Notes: a model not told the origin generated them from the sequence alone. A stretch of 36,149 bases of DNA from Lentisphaeria bacterium (GCA_017508385.1 JAFVZB010000042.1:1-36149); one strand, 5' to 3'. Counted from the stretch's first letter, positions 24,562 to 33,924 are shown. A program made the numbers and translations.

Positions 24562-26736
24562 ATGGAGAATTTGGCTGTGGCTGTAAAAAGAGTATTCAAA
24601 ATATCCGGTATGCGCTGTACCGCCTGTTCCGGAAACGTTGAGAAGCGTTTGAAAAAAATTGAAGCGGTGGAGTCCGTCGAGGTGAGTTTTGCCTCTGCTG
24701 AGTGTGTTCTTGTCGCTGATGAAAAAACCGTTCCCGATGAGTTGGTCATATCCACCGTTGCCAAGCTCGGATTTCAGGCGGAGCGGCTGGTTGATGATGA
24801 GCCGCCTGTTGCTGACAACGGAAGTGAGAGCAACTCCGAAAGACCGATGCTGATACTCTCGGCGGTGTGCACTGCGCTGCTGCTTTTTGTGTCGATGAGC
24901 CACGTTGTCACGGGGTGGCTCAATACAGCTTTGCAGATATTGTTTACGGCGGTCGTCGTCTTTGCCGGACGAAAGTTTTTTCAGCGGGGTATCCCTGCGC
25001 TCCTGCACGGAGCTCCTGATATGGATACTCTGATATCCTGCGGCAGCGGAGCGGCGGTGATTTACAGTTTTCTGCTGATATTCCGCCACGGAAACTGCCA
25101 CTTGTATTTTGACTCCGGAGCAATGATAATCACTCTGGTTACGGCAGGCAAATATCTCGAGTCGAAGGTGCGCCGCAACACCATTGATGCCGTGCGCTCG
25201 CTCACGGCTCTCGTTCCTGAAACAGTCTTTCTGGTGAAAGAGGGAGCGGTCAAAGCCGTTCCGCTGTCTCAAGTCACTGTGGGAGATATCCTGCAGGTGG
25301 TGAACGGTTCACGCATTCCTGCCGACGGCAAAATTATTGACGGCTCGGGCTGGGTGGATGAATCCATGTTCACCGGTGAGTCTCTCGCCGTGGAAAAAAA
25401 GAGCGGCGACAAAGTCACCTGCGGAACTCTCTCTGCCGGAGGAACATTCCAAATGCAGGTCGAGCGGCTCGGCAGTGATACCATGCTTGCCAATATCATC
25501 AAAATGGTGCGGCAGGCTCAGGGAACGAAAGCTCCCATCGCACGGGTCGCCGATACCGTGTCGGGATACTTCGCCTGTTTCGTCATGGCGGTGTCGCTGA
25601 TAACCTTTGCCGCTCACATGATTGCCGGAGCAGGAGTCGATGCCTCGCTCAATTTTTCGCTTGCCGCCATGGTGATATCCTGCCCGTGCGCTCTCGGACT
25701 CGCCACTCCCGTGGCTCTGATTGCCGGAATCGGCAGGGGCGCAAAGAGCGGAATACTCATCAAGAGTGCTCCGGCTCTCGAACTTGCCTGCAAGATCAGC
25801 CGTGTCGCTTTCGACAAGACGGGAACGCTAACCGGCAACACTTTGCACTTTGAAAAGATGTATGCCGCGGAGGGTTTTGATGAGTCCGTTCTGCTTGCCA
25901 ATCTCGCCTCGGCTGAGGCGGGAATAGGTCATCCGCTCGCCGCAGCGGCTAAAGCCGAAGCTGAAAAGAGGGGGATATCTGCCGATGTCGAAGTGACAGA
26001 GTTGAAGCACCTCCCCGGCAGAGGCATAAGCTGTCTCATCAACGGCGAAACTTGGCTTTTCGGCAGTGCAAAACTGCTCTCTGATAACGCAGTTGATATA
26101 TCCGCCATGACTGAAGCGGGAAAATACAGCATCATCTGTATCGCCTGCGGAAAGCGGTATGCGGGGGTTGCCGCTTTCGGTACTGCGTTGAGGAAAAATG
26201 CTCTTGCGGCGGTTGAAAAGCTCCACTCGATGAACATAGAGTGCTTCATGTTGAGCGGAGACCGTCACGAAGCCGTTTCCGCCGTGGCGCACGAGTTGAA
26301 ACTTGACGGTTTTTATGCGGAGTGTCTGCCGCAGGATAAACTTGAACTGGTGAGCTCGCTCAAAAACGGAGGTGTTCTTGCCATGGTCGGTGACGGAGTC
26401 AACGATGCTCCCTCTCTTGCCAAAGCCGATATCGGAATCGCCATCGGCAGCGGAGAAGCCTCGGCTCACGATGCGGCTGATATCGTCATCGTGGGTGATG
26501 ATGTGATGTCGGTCGCCCGGGCGATCGCCCTCAGCAGGGCGACCATGAGGGTGATAAAGCAGAATCTCTTCTGGGCGTTCTTCTACAATATACTTGCTAT
26601 CCCGATGGCTTCCGGACTCTTTTATGCTCTTTTCGGAGGTCCTGTTCTTCATCCTGCCGCCTGCGCCGGGGCAATGGCGGCAAGCTCGCTTACGGTCGTG
26701 CTCAACGCCGCCCGGTTGAAAGGAGTCAAATTATGA
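24562..26736 (+). CDS. copA: copper-translocating P-type ATPase (CopA-like)
   Basis: This 724-residue P1B-type ATPase exports Cu(I) from the cytoplasm. It has one N-terminal heavy-metal domain with GMRCTAC at 16-22, where two is common. The transmembrane metal site is SCPCALGLATP with Cys374 and Cys376. The phosphorylated residue is Asp418 in DKTGTLTG, and the hinge motif GDGVNDAP lies at 610-617. The last helix has AMAASSLTVVLNAARL, close to the MxxSS pattern of Cu(I) pumps; this favours copper over zinc or cadmium. The start at ATG 24562 lacks a good Shine-Dalgarno site. It is coupled by ATGA to the next gene. No CsoR- or CueR-type regulator is in the window. Confidence 0.93.
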   Translation: MENLAVAVKRVFKISGMRCTACSGNVEKRLKKIEAVESVEVSFASAECVLVADEKTVPDELVISTVAKLGFQAERLVDDEPPVADNGSESNSERPMLILSAVCTALLLFVSMSHVVTGWLNTALQILFTAVVVFAGRKFFQRGIPALLHGAPDMDTLISCGSGAAVIYSFLLIFRHGNCHLYFDSGAMIITLVTAGKYLESKVRRNTIDAVRSLTALVPETVFLVKEGAVKAVPLSQVTVGDILQVVNGSRIPADGKIIDGSGWVDESMFTGESLAVEKKSGDKVTCGTLSAGGTFQMQVERLGSDTMLANIIKMVRQAQGTKAPIARVADTVSGYFACFVMAVSLITFAAHMIAGAGVDASLNFSLAAMVISCPCALGLATPVALIAGIGRGAKSGILIKSAPALELACKISRVAFDKTGTLTGNTLHFEKMYAAEGFDESVLLANLASAEAGIGHPLAAAAKAEAEKRGISADVEVTELKHLPGRGISCLINGETWLFGSAKLLSDNAVDISAMTEAGKYSIICIACGKRYAGVAAFGTALRKNALAAVEKLHSMNIECFMLSGDRHEAVSAVAHELKLDGFYAECLPQDKLELVSSLKNGGVLAMVGDGVNDAPSLAKADIGIAIGSGEASAHDAADIVIVGDDVMSVARAIALSRATMRVIKQNLFWAFFYNILAIPMASGLFYALFGGPVLHPAACAGAMAASSLTVVLNAARLKGVKL

Positions 26737-28238
26737 AAAAATATACCGTTCCGCTTGCACTGTTCGTTTTTGCACTGCTCTTTTTCGGCTTCTACTCGCT
26801 GCTCGGAATCGATTTGCACCACGACGGAATTATGTTCAAGGCAGCCGTCGATGCGGCAAACGGCAAGGCGGTGTTCAGGGAGTTCTTCTCGCAGTACGGA
26901 GTGCTCTCTCCGCTTTTGCAGGGGGCGTTCATCAAAATTTTCGGAGCTGAGCTTATCGTACTCAAACTGCTCACTGCTCTCTTTTATGCGGCGTCGGTCG
27001 TGGTCTATTATCAGATATGCTGCCGCTTTTTCCCGGCAAAAGAGTGGTGGTATCGGGTTTTGTGTCTGCTCATGTACTTCTGGCTCTCAGCCGACAGCTG
27101 TGTGACGGCGCATCCGTGGGCGAGCGTTTACGCTCTCTTCTTTCTTCTGCTGGCGATATATTTTGCCATCCGCTATTTCGATGACCCTGAAAAAAACAGC
27201 TCCTCCGACATCGCCTGCGGAGTCTGTGCCGGATTGATGTTCGGTTTCCGTCAGCCCTGCGGCTTGACCGCTTTCCTCTCTGCCGGAGCTATTGCGGTGA
27301 TATATTTTTCCTGTGAGCGTAAAAATGCTCTGCGCTTTGCTCTGCGCTTCTTTTCTGCGGCGGCGGTGCTGCTCGGCATTTACGCCATAGTGATAACCTG
27401 TTACGGAGCGTGGAAAGACTATCTCATCCAGACCTGGACTCAGGCTTTTTCATTCGCTCTGCGCCGTGGTTCAGGCGGAGGCAGTTACGGGGAGATCACC
27501 ACCAACTTTTTCCCGTTCATCACCGGTGACCGCGGCTTTATTGATGCCGTTTTCGCCCTCTTCCCGCTGTTGACTCTCGGCTTGCTCGGCAGACTGTTTC
27601 TTTCCGGCAAATGGAAAGAACAGCGTTCACTTGTCGCACTGATCATCTTTGCTCTCGGAGCCTGGCATCAATACTACCCCGTGCCCTGTATGCGCCACTT
27701 GTACTGGGCATCGGTTCCGATGATGATAATATTTGTTCTGGTTATCAGAGCATTGATTTCAAAGAAAGCAGTCAAAGGTAAAATCTGCGCCGCCGTGCTG
27801 ATTGCGGTACTGCTGGTGCCGATGGTGTTCAGGGGATATTTCAGCGTTTTGAGAGTGCGCAGTATTTCCAAGCGCAGTACGGCGGACGTTCCCGGAGTGC
27901 GCGGACTTCTGCTTTTCCCCCACGAAAAAAATATCGCTGAGATATTCGGAGCTCTCCGCACCCATCTGCCCGAGCCGCTCAAAAAGCGGGGCGTGTTCAA
28001 CCATACTCCCGACGGAGTCTGGGCGGTGGTGATGCCCGACTGCAAATTTGACCACCCGCTCTTCTGCCGTCTCACTGAGTGCGGATATCCCGATTACGAC
28101 CGTGAAGCCTACCGCTTCTGCATGGAAAAGAGACCCGTTGTTGTTTCGAGCGTCTGGAACACTCTGCCCGGGTATGTTCTGATAAATGCCGTGACTTATC
28201 AGGGAGTAAATTACTTTTTCCTGATGCCCGAGAGATAA
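26733..28238 (+). CDS. GT-C-like multi-pass membrane protein
   Basis: This 501-residue protein starts inside the copA stop (ATGA overlap). It has an N-terminal membrane helix, about ten further helices to residue ~370 and a soluble C-terminal domain of about 130 residues. The first extracytoplasmic loop carries GIDLHHDGIMFKAAVD, at the place where GT-C glycosyltransferases keep their acidic catalytic motif. A basic patch (FALRRGSGGGSYGE) follows. I infer a lipid-linked sugar transferase, but the family cannot be named. Its 3' end overlaps the convergent ArnT-like gene by 28 bp. The pairing with copA may be fortuitous. Confidence 0.7.
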   Translation: MKKYTVPLALFVFALLFFGFYSLLGIDLHHDGIMFKAAVDAANGKAVFREFFSQYGVLSPLLQGAFIKIFGAELIVLKLLTALFYAASVVVYYQICCRFFPAKEWWYRVLCLLMYFWLSADSCVTAHPWASVYALFFLLLAIYFAIRYFDDPEKNSSSDIACGVCAGLMFGFRQPCGLTAFLSAGAIAVIYFSCERKNALRFALRFFSAAAVLLGIYAIVITCYGAWKDYLIQTWTQAFSFALRRGSGGGSYGEITTNFFPFITGDRGFIDAVFALFPLLTLGLLGRLFLSGKWKEQRSLVALIIFALGAWHQYYPVPCMRHLYWASVPMMIIFVLVIRALISKKAVKGKICAAVLIAVLLVPMVFRGYFSVLRVRSISKRSTADVPGVRGLLLFPHEKNIAEIFGALRTHLPEPLKKRGVFNHTPDGVWAVVMPDCKFDHPLFCRLTECGYPDYDREAYRFCMEKRPVVVSSVWNTLPGYVLINAVTYQGVNYFFLMPER

Positions 28239-29899
28239 ATGTCACCCGTGTGTCTGGCAGTTAGCACCACCTTGTCGGGAACAAAATTTGCTGAGCGGAA
28301 ACGCTTTTGCCGCTTGCTTTCATAGAAAATCACCAGCGTTTTGCCATCCGCTTTGGCTTGGGAAATCACTTTGTCGAGCTCTTCATAAGGGAAGTGGAAC
28401 GGCTTTCTGCCCTCGGCGGCGTAACGGTCGATGGCATAATCGTGTTCACCCTTTCTGCCCAGCAGAATGAGATCCTGATTGTCGAACACCCAGACCATAG
28501 CGTGCATGTATCCCGAGTTGGTGGCTATCCTCACATTTTCCTGCTGCGGCAGGGCGTTTTTAACTGCTGTGAGTGCGGGTTCGGGGAACTTGCTCGGGCT
28601 GGCTTCGGCAGGAAGTGCGGCAACCGAGGCTCCCACGATGAAAGCGAAAGTGACCGCCAGTACATCCATCTGTTTGGCGGCGGGAGTTTTACTGTATTTT
28701 TTGCAGACGAGAGAACCTGCAAAAAGCAGGAGTCCTGCGGTGTAGGCGAAGCGGCAGAAAGTCTCAGGCAGGAAAAACAGTGCGGCGACGATGGCGGCGA
28801 TGCCCGTGACGGCAAAGAGTTTCTGACAGATGTACGGAATTTTTTCCGTGATTTTTACCGCAGACTCATTTTGCAGAAGCCGGTAATAGAGCGAGCCGAG
28901 CAGAACTCCGATACAGGGGAACGAGGGCAGAAGATAGGTGAGCAGTTTGCCGTTGGAGCACGAGAGAAAGAGGAACGGCAGAACTGTTCCGCAGAGCGCA
29001 AAGCGGATGGCGTTGTTTTTCAATGCTCCGGCAAAGGCGGCTTTGGGCAGTTTGAAAGCTCCGGCGAGGGCGACGGCACCGGGGAAAATTCCTCCCAGCA
29101 GCACCGGAACAAAGTACCAGAAGGGCTCGGAGTGCTGACCTCCGGCATCGCTGGTGAAACGCTGGATGTGTTCGACTACGACAAAATATCTCCAGAAGTC
29201 CGCATCGGCACGGTGGACGGCAAGTGCCCACGGCAGAACGGTCAGGATACAGAAGAGCAGTATCGGCAGCGGCAGAATGAGCAACTCTTTCCACCGCCTG
29301 TTCCAGACGATGTACCCGAGTGCGGCAAAGCCGGGGAATATCCAGCCTATCGGCCCCTTGGTGAGAAAGGCAAGTCCGGCGGATATTCCGCAGAGAGCGA
29401 GCAGAAAGAGCTTTTTCCGGACCGAATTGCGCTCCTCGAGAGCGAAAAAGACGGTTGTGCACATGGCGGTGGTGAAACAGCACAAAATTGGGTCGAGCAC
29501 GCAGATGACTCCGGTCGCCATCACCAGACCTGAGGCGAGATAAAACATGGTGCAGCAGTTGGCGAGGTCGCTTTTGCCGCTTGCTTTTCTGACGGCAAAA
29601 TAGAGCATGAGTGCGGTCAATCCGGTGGCGACCGCCATGGGCAGGCGCACGGCAAAGGCGTTGAAGCCGAAGAGCCATTCGCTTGCGGCGATAGTCCAGT
29701 AGCCGAGAACGGGCTTCTCGAAGTAGGGGTGTCCGAACATGGTGGGAGCGACAAAGTTGCCCGTAAGCAGCATCTCTTTGGGAATTTGTCCGTAACGGAA
29801 CTCGTCCGGAGTTCCCATCGGTCTGCCGTTGAGAAAGATGATGAACGCAAAGAAATAATAGAGCAGCGGAGCTGTCACAAGCTGATTTAATTTTTTCAT
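28211..29899 (-). CDS. ArnT-like lipid-linked glycosyltransferase (GT39/GT83 type)
   Basis: This 562-residue membrane protein matches the layout of ArnT, which moves 4-amino-arabinose from undecaprenyl phosphate to lipid A in the inner membrane, facing the periplasm. The first loop has GTPDEFRYGQIPKEML at about 27-42, then PYFEKPVLGYW at about 58-68, the two hallmarks with acidic catalytic residues. VICVLDPILCC and GLAFLTKGPIGW are further family motifs. The C-terminal ~120 residues form a soluble domain. ArnT is about 550 residues. The sugar donor and the acceptor are uncertain. The gene follows a degenerate paralog by 28 bp and belongs to the aroE/pilD operon. The ATG at 29899 is preceded by AGAGGGAAA. 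Confidence 0.87.
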   Translation of the reverse strand: MKKLNQLVTAPLLYYFFAFIIFLNGRPMGTPDEFRYGQIPKEMLLTGNFVAPTMFGHPYFEKPVLGYWTIAASEWLFGFNAFAVRLPMAVATGLTALMLYFAVRKASGKSDLANCCTMFYLASGLVMATGVICVLDPILCCFTTAMCTTVFFALEERNSVRKKLFLLALCGISAGLAFLTKGPIGWIFPGFAALGYIVWNRRWKELLILPLPILLFCILTVLPWALAVHRADADFWRYFVVVEHIQRFTSDAGGQHSEPFWYFVPVLLGGIFPGAVALAGAFKLPKAAFAGALKNNAIRFALCGTVLPFLFLSCSNGKLLTYLLPSFPCIGVLLGSLYYRLLQNESAVKITEKIPYICQKLFAVTGIAAIVAALFFLPETFCRFAYTAGLLLFAGSLVCKKYSKTPAAKQMDVLAVTFAFIVGASVAALPAEASPSKFPEPALTAVKNALPQQENVRIATNSGYMHAMVWVFDNQDLILLGRKGEHDYAIDRYAAEGRKPFHFPYEELDKVISQAKADGKTLVIFYESKRQKRFRSANFVPDKVVLTARHTGDIYLSGIRKK

Positions 29900-29927
29900 T
29901 TTGGTGTTTCCCTCTATGTTTCCCTTG

Positions 29928-31421
29928 TTATTGACAGAGTATCACTCTCCGGTTCCTTCTGACAAAAAGCATTCTGTTCTTCGGCAGGGGAAACGGAAAT
30001 TTTCTGTTGTATGAGATGAATATCGCAGTATTTTTCCGCTTTTCCAGCCGTTTGGCAAGTGCTGAACAGCTGCGTTTGTTCAGCAGGATAACTTTGTGTT
30101 TGCGGAAAATCCATTTCGCAGTCGAAAAGGTCTCTTTGTCAGCGTAGATCACTGCGTCAGGAGCCATGTAACGTCCGGCAGTGCTGATAAAGAAGTCTTC
30201 ATGGGCATACTTCGCCTTTATCGGGTCGGGTATCGCTCCCGGGAAGAGTATCATCATCACCGCCGCTCCGGTTGCGATGTGGAGCAGTTTCCCGACTTTG
30301 TTCTGAGGTTTCCCGTCGATGGCGATTTGAAATTGTATAAGAGCTGCGGCGCAGGCGACGGCAAAACCTGCGAGCTCGTATTTTGAGCGGTACATCAGCT
30401 TTGCCGGAAGAGTTCCGGTAAAGTAAGTCACCACCAATGCGGCAGTGAATATTAAAATCAGCAGCGAGAAGATCCTGAGTGCCCATGTCGATATTTTCAA
30501 CGCCTTTTGGTCATTTTCCGCCTCTTTCAACGCCTCGCAGAAGAGCAGTGCCGCAAACGGAGAGACCATCACTGCGGCAGATAAAATTCCCGCTACCGGA
30601 AATACCAGTATTCCGGAAACGATTGCCGAACAGGAGAAAATCACGCTTCTGCGGCGGAAAAACTCTCTGCGGTCCTTCATCGCCCCCATGACCGCCTGCG
30701 GCAGTAACAGCACCCACGGAAAAGAGCCGGCAATCAGCAGTCCCGCACGGGAAAAATCGATTGTTCCGTACTTGGAAAACAGTATCATTTTGTGGTCGAT
30801 CTGCCAGAGAAAAAATACGGCAAGAGCGCAGATGAAGCCGGTCACGGCTATCGGTTTTGCCTGCGGCGGACGGGCAAATATGGCGTAAAAGGCTATCGCC
30901 ATAAGGGGAAACAGCATTGAGTCGAGCCCCATCGATGAGGCGAAGAAACCTGTTGCACATCCTCCTGCTGCGGCGAGCAGGTATCTCAGGTATTCCGGAG
31001 ACTCCTTTTCAAGCTCGAAAGCGGCAAACGCCGAGCTCACGGCGAGGGTGAAGAGCATGGTGTTTATCATCTCTTTCAGACAGGATGTGGCGAAGGCAAA
31101 GACGAGACCGGTCGAGAGAAAAATCAATGCTGAGATGTTTCCGAACCCCTCACCGTGCATCTTTTTGCCGAGGGCACGCACGCAGAGGGCGCATATTATC
31201 GCACTCAAAGCTGGCAGCAGCCGCACGGAAACGATGTTGAATTTGAGGGCTTTGCCGAAGAGTCCGTTAAGTTCAGCGGCAAAGCTGCTTGAACTCTTCA
31301 TCGAAAGAATGGCGAAGTCGAACTCCTGCGGAGCAAACATGGGTCTCTGCCACAGCGTGGCGATGTAAACGATGACGACTATCAGAGCTCCGGTCAGCAG
31401 ATTTTTTTTCTCACGGGTCAT
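29928..31421 (-). CDS. degenerate ArnT-like membrane protein
   Basis: This 497-residue multi-pass protein aligns by eye with the ArnT-like neighbour in order and topology, but not in its catalytic motifs. Where the neighbour has TPDEFRYGQIPKEM, this one has APQEFDFAILSMKSS, and no FEKP motif follows; the corresponding spot reads GLFGKALKFN. The lost Asp suggests it no longer acts as ArnT does, or handles another substrate. The C-terminal soluble part (about 385-497), with APDAVIYADKETFSTAKW and a final RRVILCQ, resembles the neighbour's tail. Tandem placement indicates an old duplication. It starts 8 bp after the prepilin peptidase stop, with a weak Shine-Dalgarno site. Confidence 0.7.
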   Translation of the reverse strand: MTREKKNLLTGALIVVIVYIATLWQRPMFAPQEFDFAILSMKSSSSFAAELNGLFGKALKFNIVSVRLLPALSAIICALCVRALGKKMHGEGFGNISALIFLSTGLVFAFATSCLKEMINTMLFTLAVSSAFAAFELEKESPEYLRYLLAAAGGCATGFFASSMGLDSMLFPLMAIAFYAIFARPPQAKPIAVTGFICALAVFFLWQIDHKMILFSKYGTIDFSRAGLLIAGSFPWVLLLPQAVMGAMKDRREFFRRRSVIFSCSAIVSGILVFPVAGILSAAVMVSPFAALLFCEALKEAENDQKALKISTWALRIFSLLILIFTAALVVTYFTGTLPAKLMYRSKYELAGFAVACAAALIQFQIAIDGKPQNKVGKLLHIATGAAVMMILFPGAIPDPIKAKYAHEDFFISTAGRYMAPDAVIYADKETFSTAKWIFRKHKVILLNKRSCSALAKRLEKRKNTAIFISYNRKFPFPLPKNRMLFVRRNRRVILCQ

Positions 31422-31429
31422 TGGTCAAC

Positions 31430-32320
31430 TCACTGTAAATGATTGATGTGTCGGAAAAATTCGAGTATCCAATTGCCGGCAAACATCCAGATGACTGCTC
31501 CGCCTGCGATGAACGGAGCAAAGGGAATGGCAAATCTGCCGATGGAGCGTCTGCGTTTGACGGCAAGAACGGTTCCGTAAATGATTCCTGCGATGCTGGC
31601 GGCAAAGAGCGAGAAACAGCACCCGAAAATGCCGATGGTCACGGCGAGGACTCCGCAGAGTTTGACATCACCGAGTCCGAGAGCGTCACGCCCTTTGGCG
31701 AGTTTCCTGCCGATGAGAGAGAACACATAGAGAAATCCCGATACTGCGGCGGCGGAAGCGAGTGCTGAAACAACTCCTTTCCACCAGACTTTCTGCCCGA
31801 CCGCTTCGGGGAAAACTCCGGAAAGTATTATTGAAATCACCAGCACGGGAAAGGTGAGGTCGTCGGGAATTATACGGTGTTTGGCATCTATCCACGCAGC
31901 TCCGAGCAGATACCAGAACGCCAGCCAGTAGAGCAGAACCGTCTGCGGAGTCTGGTTCACTGCGGCGGCTTTGAGAAAAATCGCCACAAACGCCAGACCC
32001 GTGACGACTTCGACCACAAAGTAGCGGCAGGAGTACGGAGTGCGGCACTTGCGGCATTTCCCCCTCAGCACCAGATAGCTCACCACGGGGATGTTGTCGT
32101 ACCACCTGATATCGTAACCGCAGCTCGTGCAGTGGCTCGGAGCACTCACCACCGACTCACGGCGGGGCATGCGCCAGATGCAGACGTTGAGAAAACTTCC
32201 CCAGCAGGCTCCGAAGGCAAAGGCGGCAAAGAGTACCGAGAAGAGCACGGCGGGGTATTCCAGACCGGCACGGAAAGCCCAGTCATAAGCAAAAAAGTAT
32301 ATTCCACTGAGGTTCAGCAT
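31430..32320 (-). CDS. pilD: prepilin peptidase (PilD/type IV leader peptidase)
   Basis: This 296-residue inner-membrane aspartyl protease cleaves type IV prepilin or pseudopilin leaders and usually N-methylates the new N-terminus. The zinc-binding loop has Cys64, Cys67, Cys89 and Cys92 in HCTSCGYDIRWYDNIPVVSY and KCRKCRTPYSCRY. The catalytic aspartates are Asp145 in AAWIDAKHRIIPDDL and Asp218 in GLGDVKL. About seven to eight membrane segments are visible. No pilus or secretion genes are adjacent, so its substrates lie elsewhere. Its start overlaps the aroE stop by seven bases, indicating translational coupling. Confidence 0.93.
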   Translation of the reverse strand: MLNLSGIYFFAYDWAFRAGLEYPAVLFSVLFAAFAFGACWGSFLNVCIWRMPRRESVVSAPSHCTSCGYDIRWYDNIPVVSYLVLRGKCRKCRTPYSCRYFVVEVVTGLAFVAIFLKAAAVNQTPQTVLLYWLAFWYLLGAAWIDAKHRIIPDDLTFPVLVISIILSGVFPEAVGQKVWWKGVVSALASAAAVSGFLYVFSLIGRKLAKGRDALGLGDVKLCGVLAVTIGIFGCCFSLFAASIAGIIYGTVLAVKRRRSIGRFAIPFAPFIAGGAVIWMFAGNWILEFFRHINHLQ

Positions 32321-33207
32321 ACGGTATCCTCCTGAGAGATATCCTCTTCAAAACCGGCTTCCATTGCCGTGATATCGGGTTCGATGCCTGTCCAGATGCG
32401 GAAACTTGCCGCCCCCTGACCGATGAGCATCTGTTTGCCGCCTGCTCCCCGCAGACCGCAGGCACGGACTGCTTTCAAAAGCGCAGTCTCTTTGTAGATG
32501 GTGTCGAAGCAGTCGAAGTGACAATCTGAAGTGATAAGATTTGTGTCGATGGGCGGCGGGTCGCTCTCTTTGAGTCCGCAGCTGGTCGCCTGAATGACCA
32601 AATCACACTCTGCGAGGGCGGTTTTGAGCTGAGTTTTATCAGCGATATCACATCCTGAGGCGTTGCAGGAGCTGTTTCGGGAAATCTCTTTTGCCAGCTC
32701 CTGAGCCTTGGAAACGGTGCGGTTGGCGATGATTATGGAGTCTGCTCCTCTGAGAGCGAGGTGGAACGCCGTGGCACGGCAGGCTCCTCCGGCACCGAGA
32801 AAGAGTATCTTTTTGGCTCCGGGAACAAATCCGAACTCCTTGAAGAGGGCGTATTCGATACCGGGGCCGTCGGTCGAGTCGCCGAGCACTCTGCCGCCGA
32901 TGATATTGAGCGTGTTGACACTGCCGCAGAGTTTTGCCTGCTGCGATATCTCGTCGCACAGGGGAACCACGGCGTGTTTGTGCGGAACAGTGAGGTTGAC
33001 TCCTTTGAGGTGTTCAGCGGCGAAGCGTACAAATTCCGGCAGGTCGCTGACATCGACCTGCAGTCTGGCGTACGGTCTGCCGAGGTTTGCACTCCGGAAC
33101 GCCGCATTCTGCAAACCGGGCGAGCGGCTGTGGGAGACCGGGTCTCCGATGACCAGATAACGGATATTTTTATCCAAAGCGCGCATCAATGCACTATAAT
33201 TTAACAT
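32314..33207 (-). CDS. aroE: shikimate dehydrogenase
   Basis: This 297-residue enzyme reduces 3-dehydroshikimate to shikimate with NADPH in the aromatic amino acid pathway. The substrate site shows SHSRSP at 25-30 and the catalytic Lys77 in NLTVPHKHAV. The catalytic Asp is probably Asp113 in STDGPG, where NTDGxG is usual. The nucleotide turn GAGGACRAT lies at about 138-146. The C-terminal GKQMLIGQGAASFRIWTG is the family's closing motif with conserved Gln. AGAGGA precedes the ATG at 33207. It opens a four-gene operon running to 28211, with a good promoter at 33249-33277. Confidence 0.95.
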   Translation of the reverse strand: MLNYSALMRALDKNIRYLVIGDPVSHSRSPGLQNAAFRSANLGRPYARLQVDVSDLPEFVRFAAEHLKGVNLTVPHKHAVVPLCDEISQQAKLCGSVNTLNIIGGRVLGDSTDGPGIEYALFKEFGFVPGAKKILFLGAGGACRATAFHLALRGADSIIIANRTVSKAQELAKEISRNSSCNASGCDIADKTQLKTALAECDLVIQATSCGLKESDPPPIDTNLITSDCHFDCFDTIYKETALLKAVRACGLRGAGGKQMLIGQGAASFRIWTGIEPDITAMEAGFEEDISQEDTVC

Positions 33208-33248
33208 AATTTCCTCTTTTTGACTGGAATATTTGCCGTTTCGGGTGT

Positions 33249-33277
33249 AATATACATTAAGTTCATTTGATTGGCAA
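33249..33277 (-). promoter_or_regulatory. promoter of the aroE-pilD-GT operon
   Basis: On the minus strand TTGCCA (33272-33277) and TATATT (33249-33254) are spaced by 17 bases. The predicted leader to the aroE ATG is about 35 bases. The plus-strand lipoprotein gene starts divergently at 33331, and its own promoter is not clear. Confidence 0.6.
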
Positions 33278-33330
33278 ACAAAAAGAGGGATATTTATCCC
33301 GCAAAATATGCAAAAACAGGAGTTTTTTTG

Positions 33331-33906
33331 ATGTTGAAAAGATTTTTATTGTTGTTGACTTGCGCAGTCTCTGTGTTTCTGCTCTGCGGATGTGAGGAGT
33401 TCCGTGAGGCGATGGAGCTCGGCGGAACAAGCGAAAATCCGATGAGCGAGGACTACACCGCCCGCTTTGTGGTCGGTATCTTCAGCGAAGTGCAGTATCC
33501 GAGAGCCACCGAGCTCGAGCGTGAGATCGAGATGCCCAGCGGCAGAAAGGTGTGGATCAACGTCAACCAGAGTTTCAGCAGTAAAAATTTGCGTGACTGC
33601 CGGGTCGTCGTGCGTCCGGGAAATCCCGACATCTGCGACTTGCAGTTCAAGTTCGACAAGCGGGGCAGGACTATCTGGGAGATGCTTGCAGGACGTCACC
33701 GCGGTGAGGCAGTCATCCTCGCCGTTGACGGCAGGGGAGTGGGCAAATTTATTCCCGAGTTCCCCAAGAACAACAGCAACTGGGTGACTCTGCGGGTCGG
33801 AGTCGATGCCTACACCGCAAGGGGCATCGCCAAATATGCCAAAGCCAATTACGACTACTATAATCCCGATGCGGCAAGCTGGTTCCACTGGATGCTTGAG
33901 ATGTGA
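33331..33906 (+). CDS. putative lipoprotein of unknown function
   Basis: This 191-residue protein has a signal peptide with a lipobox: MLKRFLLLLTCAVSVFLLCG then Cys21. The residue after the Cys is Glu, which suits outer-membrane sorting. The mature part begins EEFREAMELGGTSENP and has about 170 residues of mixed strands and helices without a domain I recognise. Possible strands are ARFVVGIFSEVQYPRA and RKVWINVNQSFSS. AGGAG nine bases upstream supports the ATG at 33331; a longer reading from a TTG at 33271 would mask the signal peptide. It lies 18 bp before ppk on the same strand, so the two are probably an operon. Confidence 0.85.
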   Translation: MLKRFLLLLTCAVSVFLLCGCEEFREAMELGGTSENPMSEDYTARFVVGIFSEVQYPRATELEREIEMPSGRKVWINVNQSFSSKNLRDCRVVVRPGNPDICDLQFKFDKRGRTIWEMLAGRHRGEAVILAVDGRGVGKFIPEFPKNNSNWVTLRVGVDAYTARGIAKYAKANYDYYNPDAASWFHWMLEM

Positions 33907-33924
33907 TTTTTTCCCGGAGGCGTG

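Noticed and set aside
24562..26736. Zinc/cadmium ATPase reading of the P-type ATPase
   Set aside because: The CPC motif together with an AMAASS-type final helix and the GMxCxxC domain fits Cu(I) pumps better.
28307..29533. A 408-codon open frame on the plus strand
   Set aside because: It is antisense to the ArnT-like gene, rich in Gly, Glu and Arg, and without motifs. The ArnT motifs lie on the other strand.
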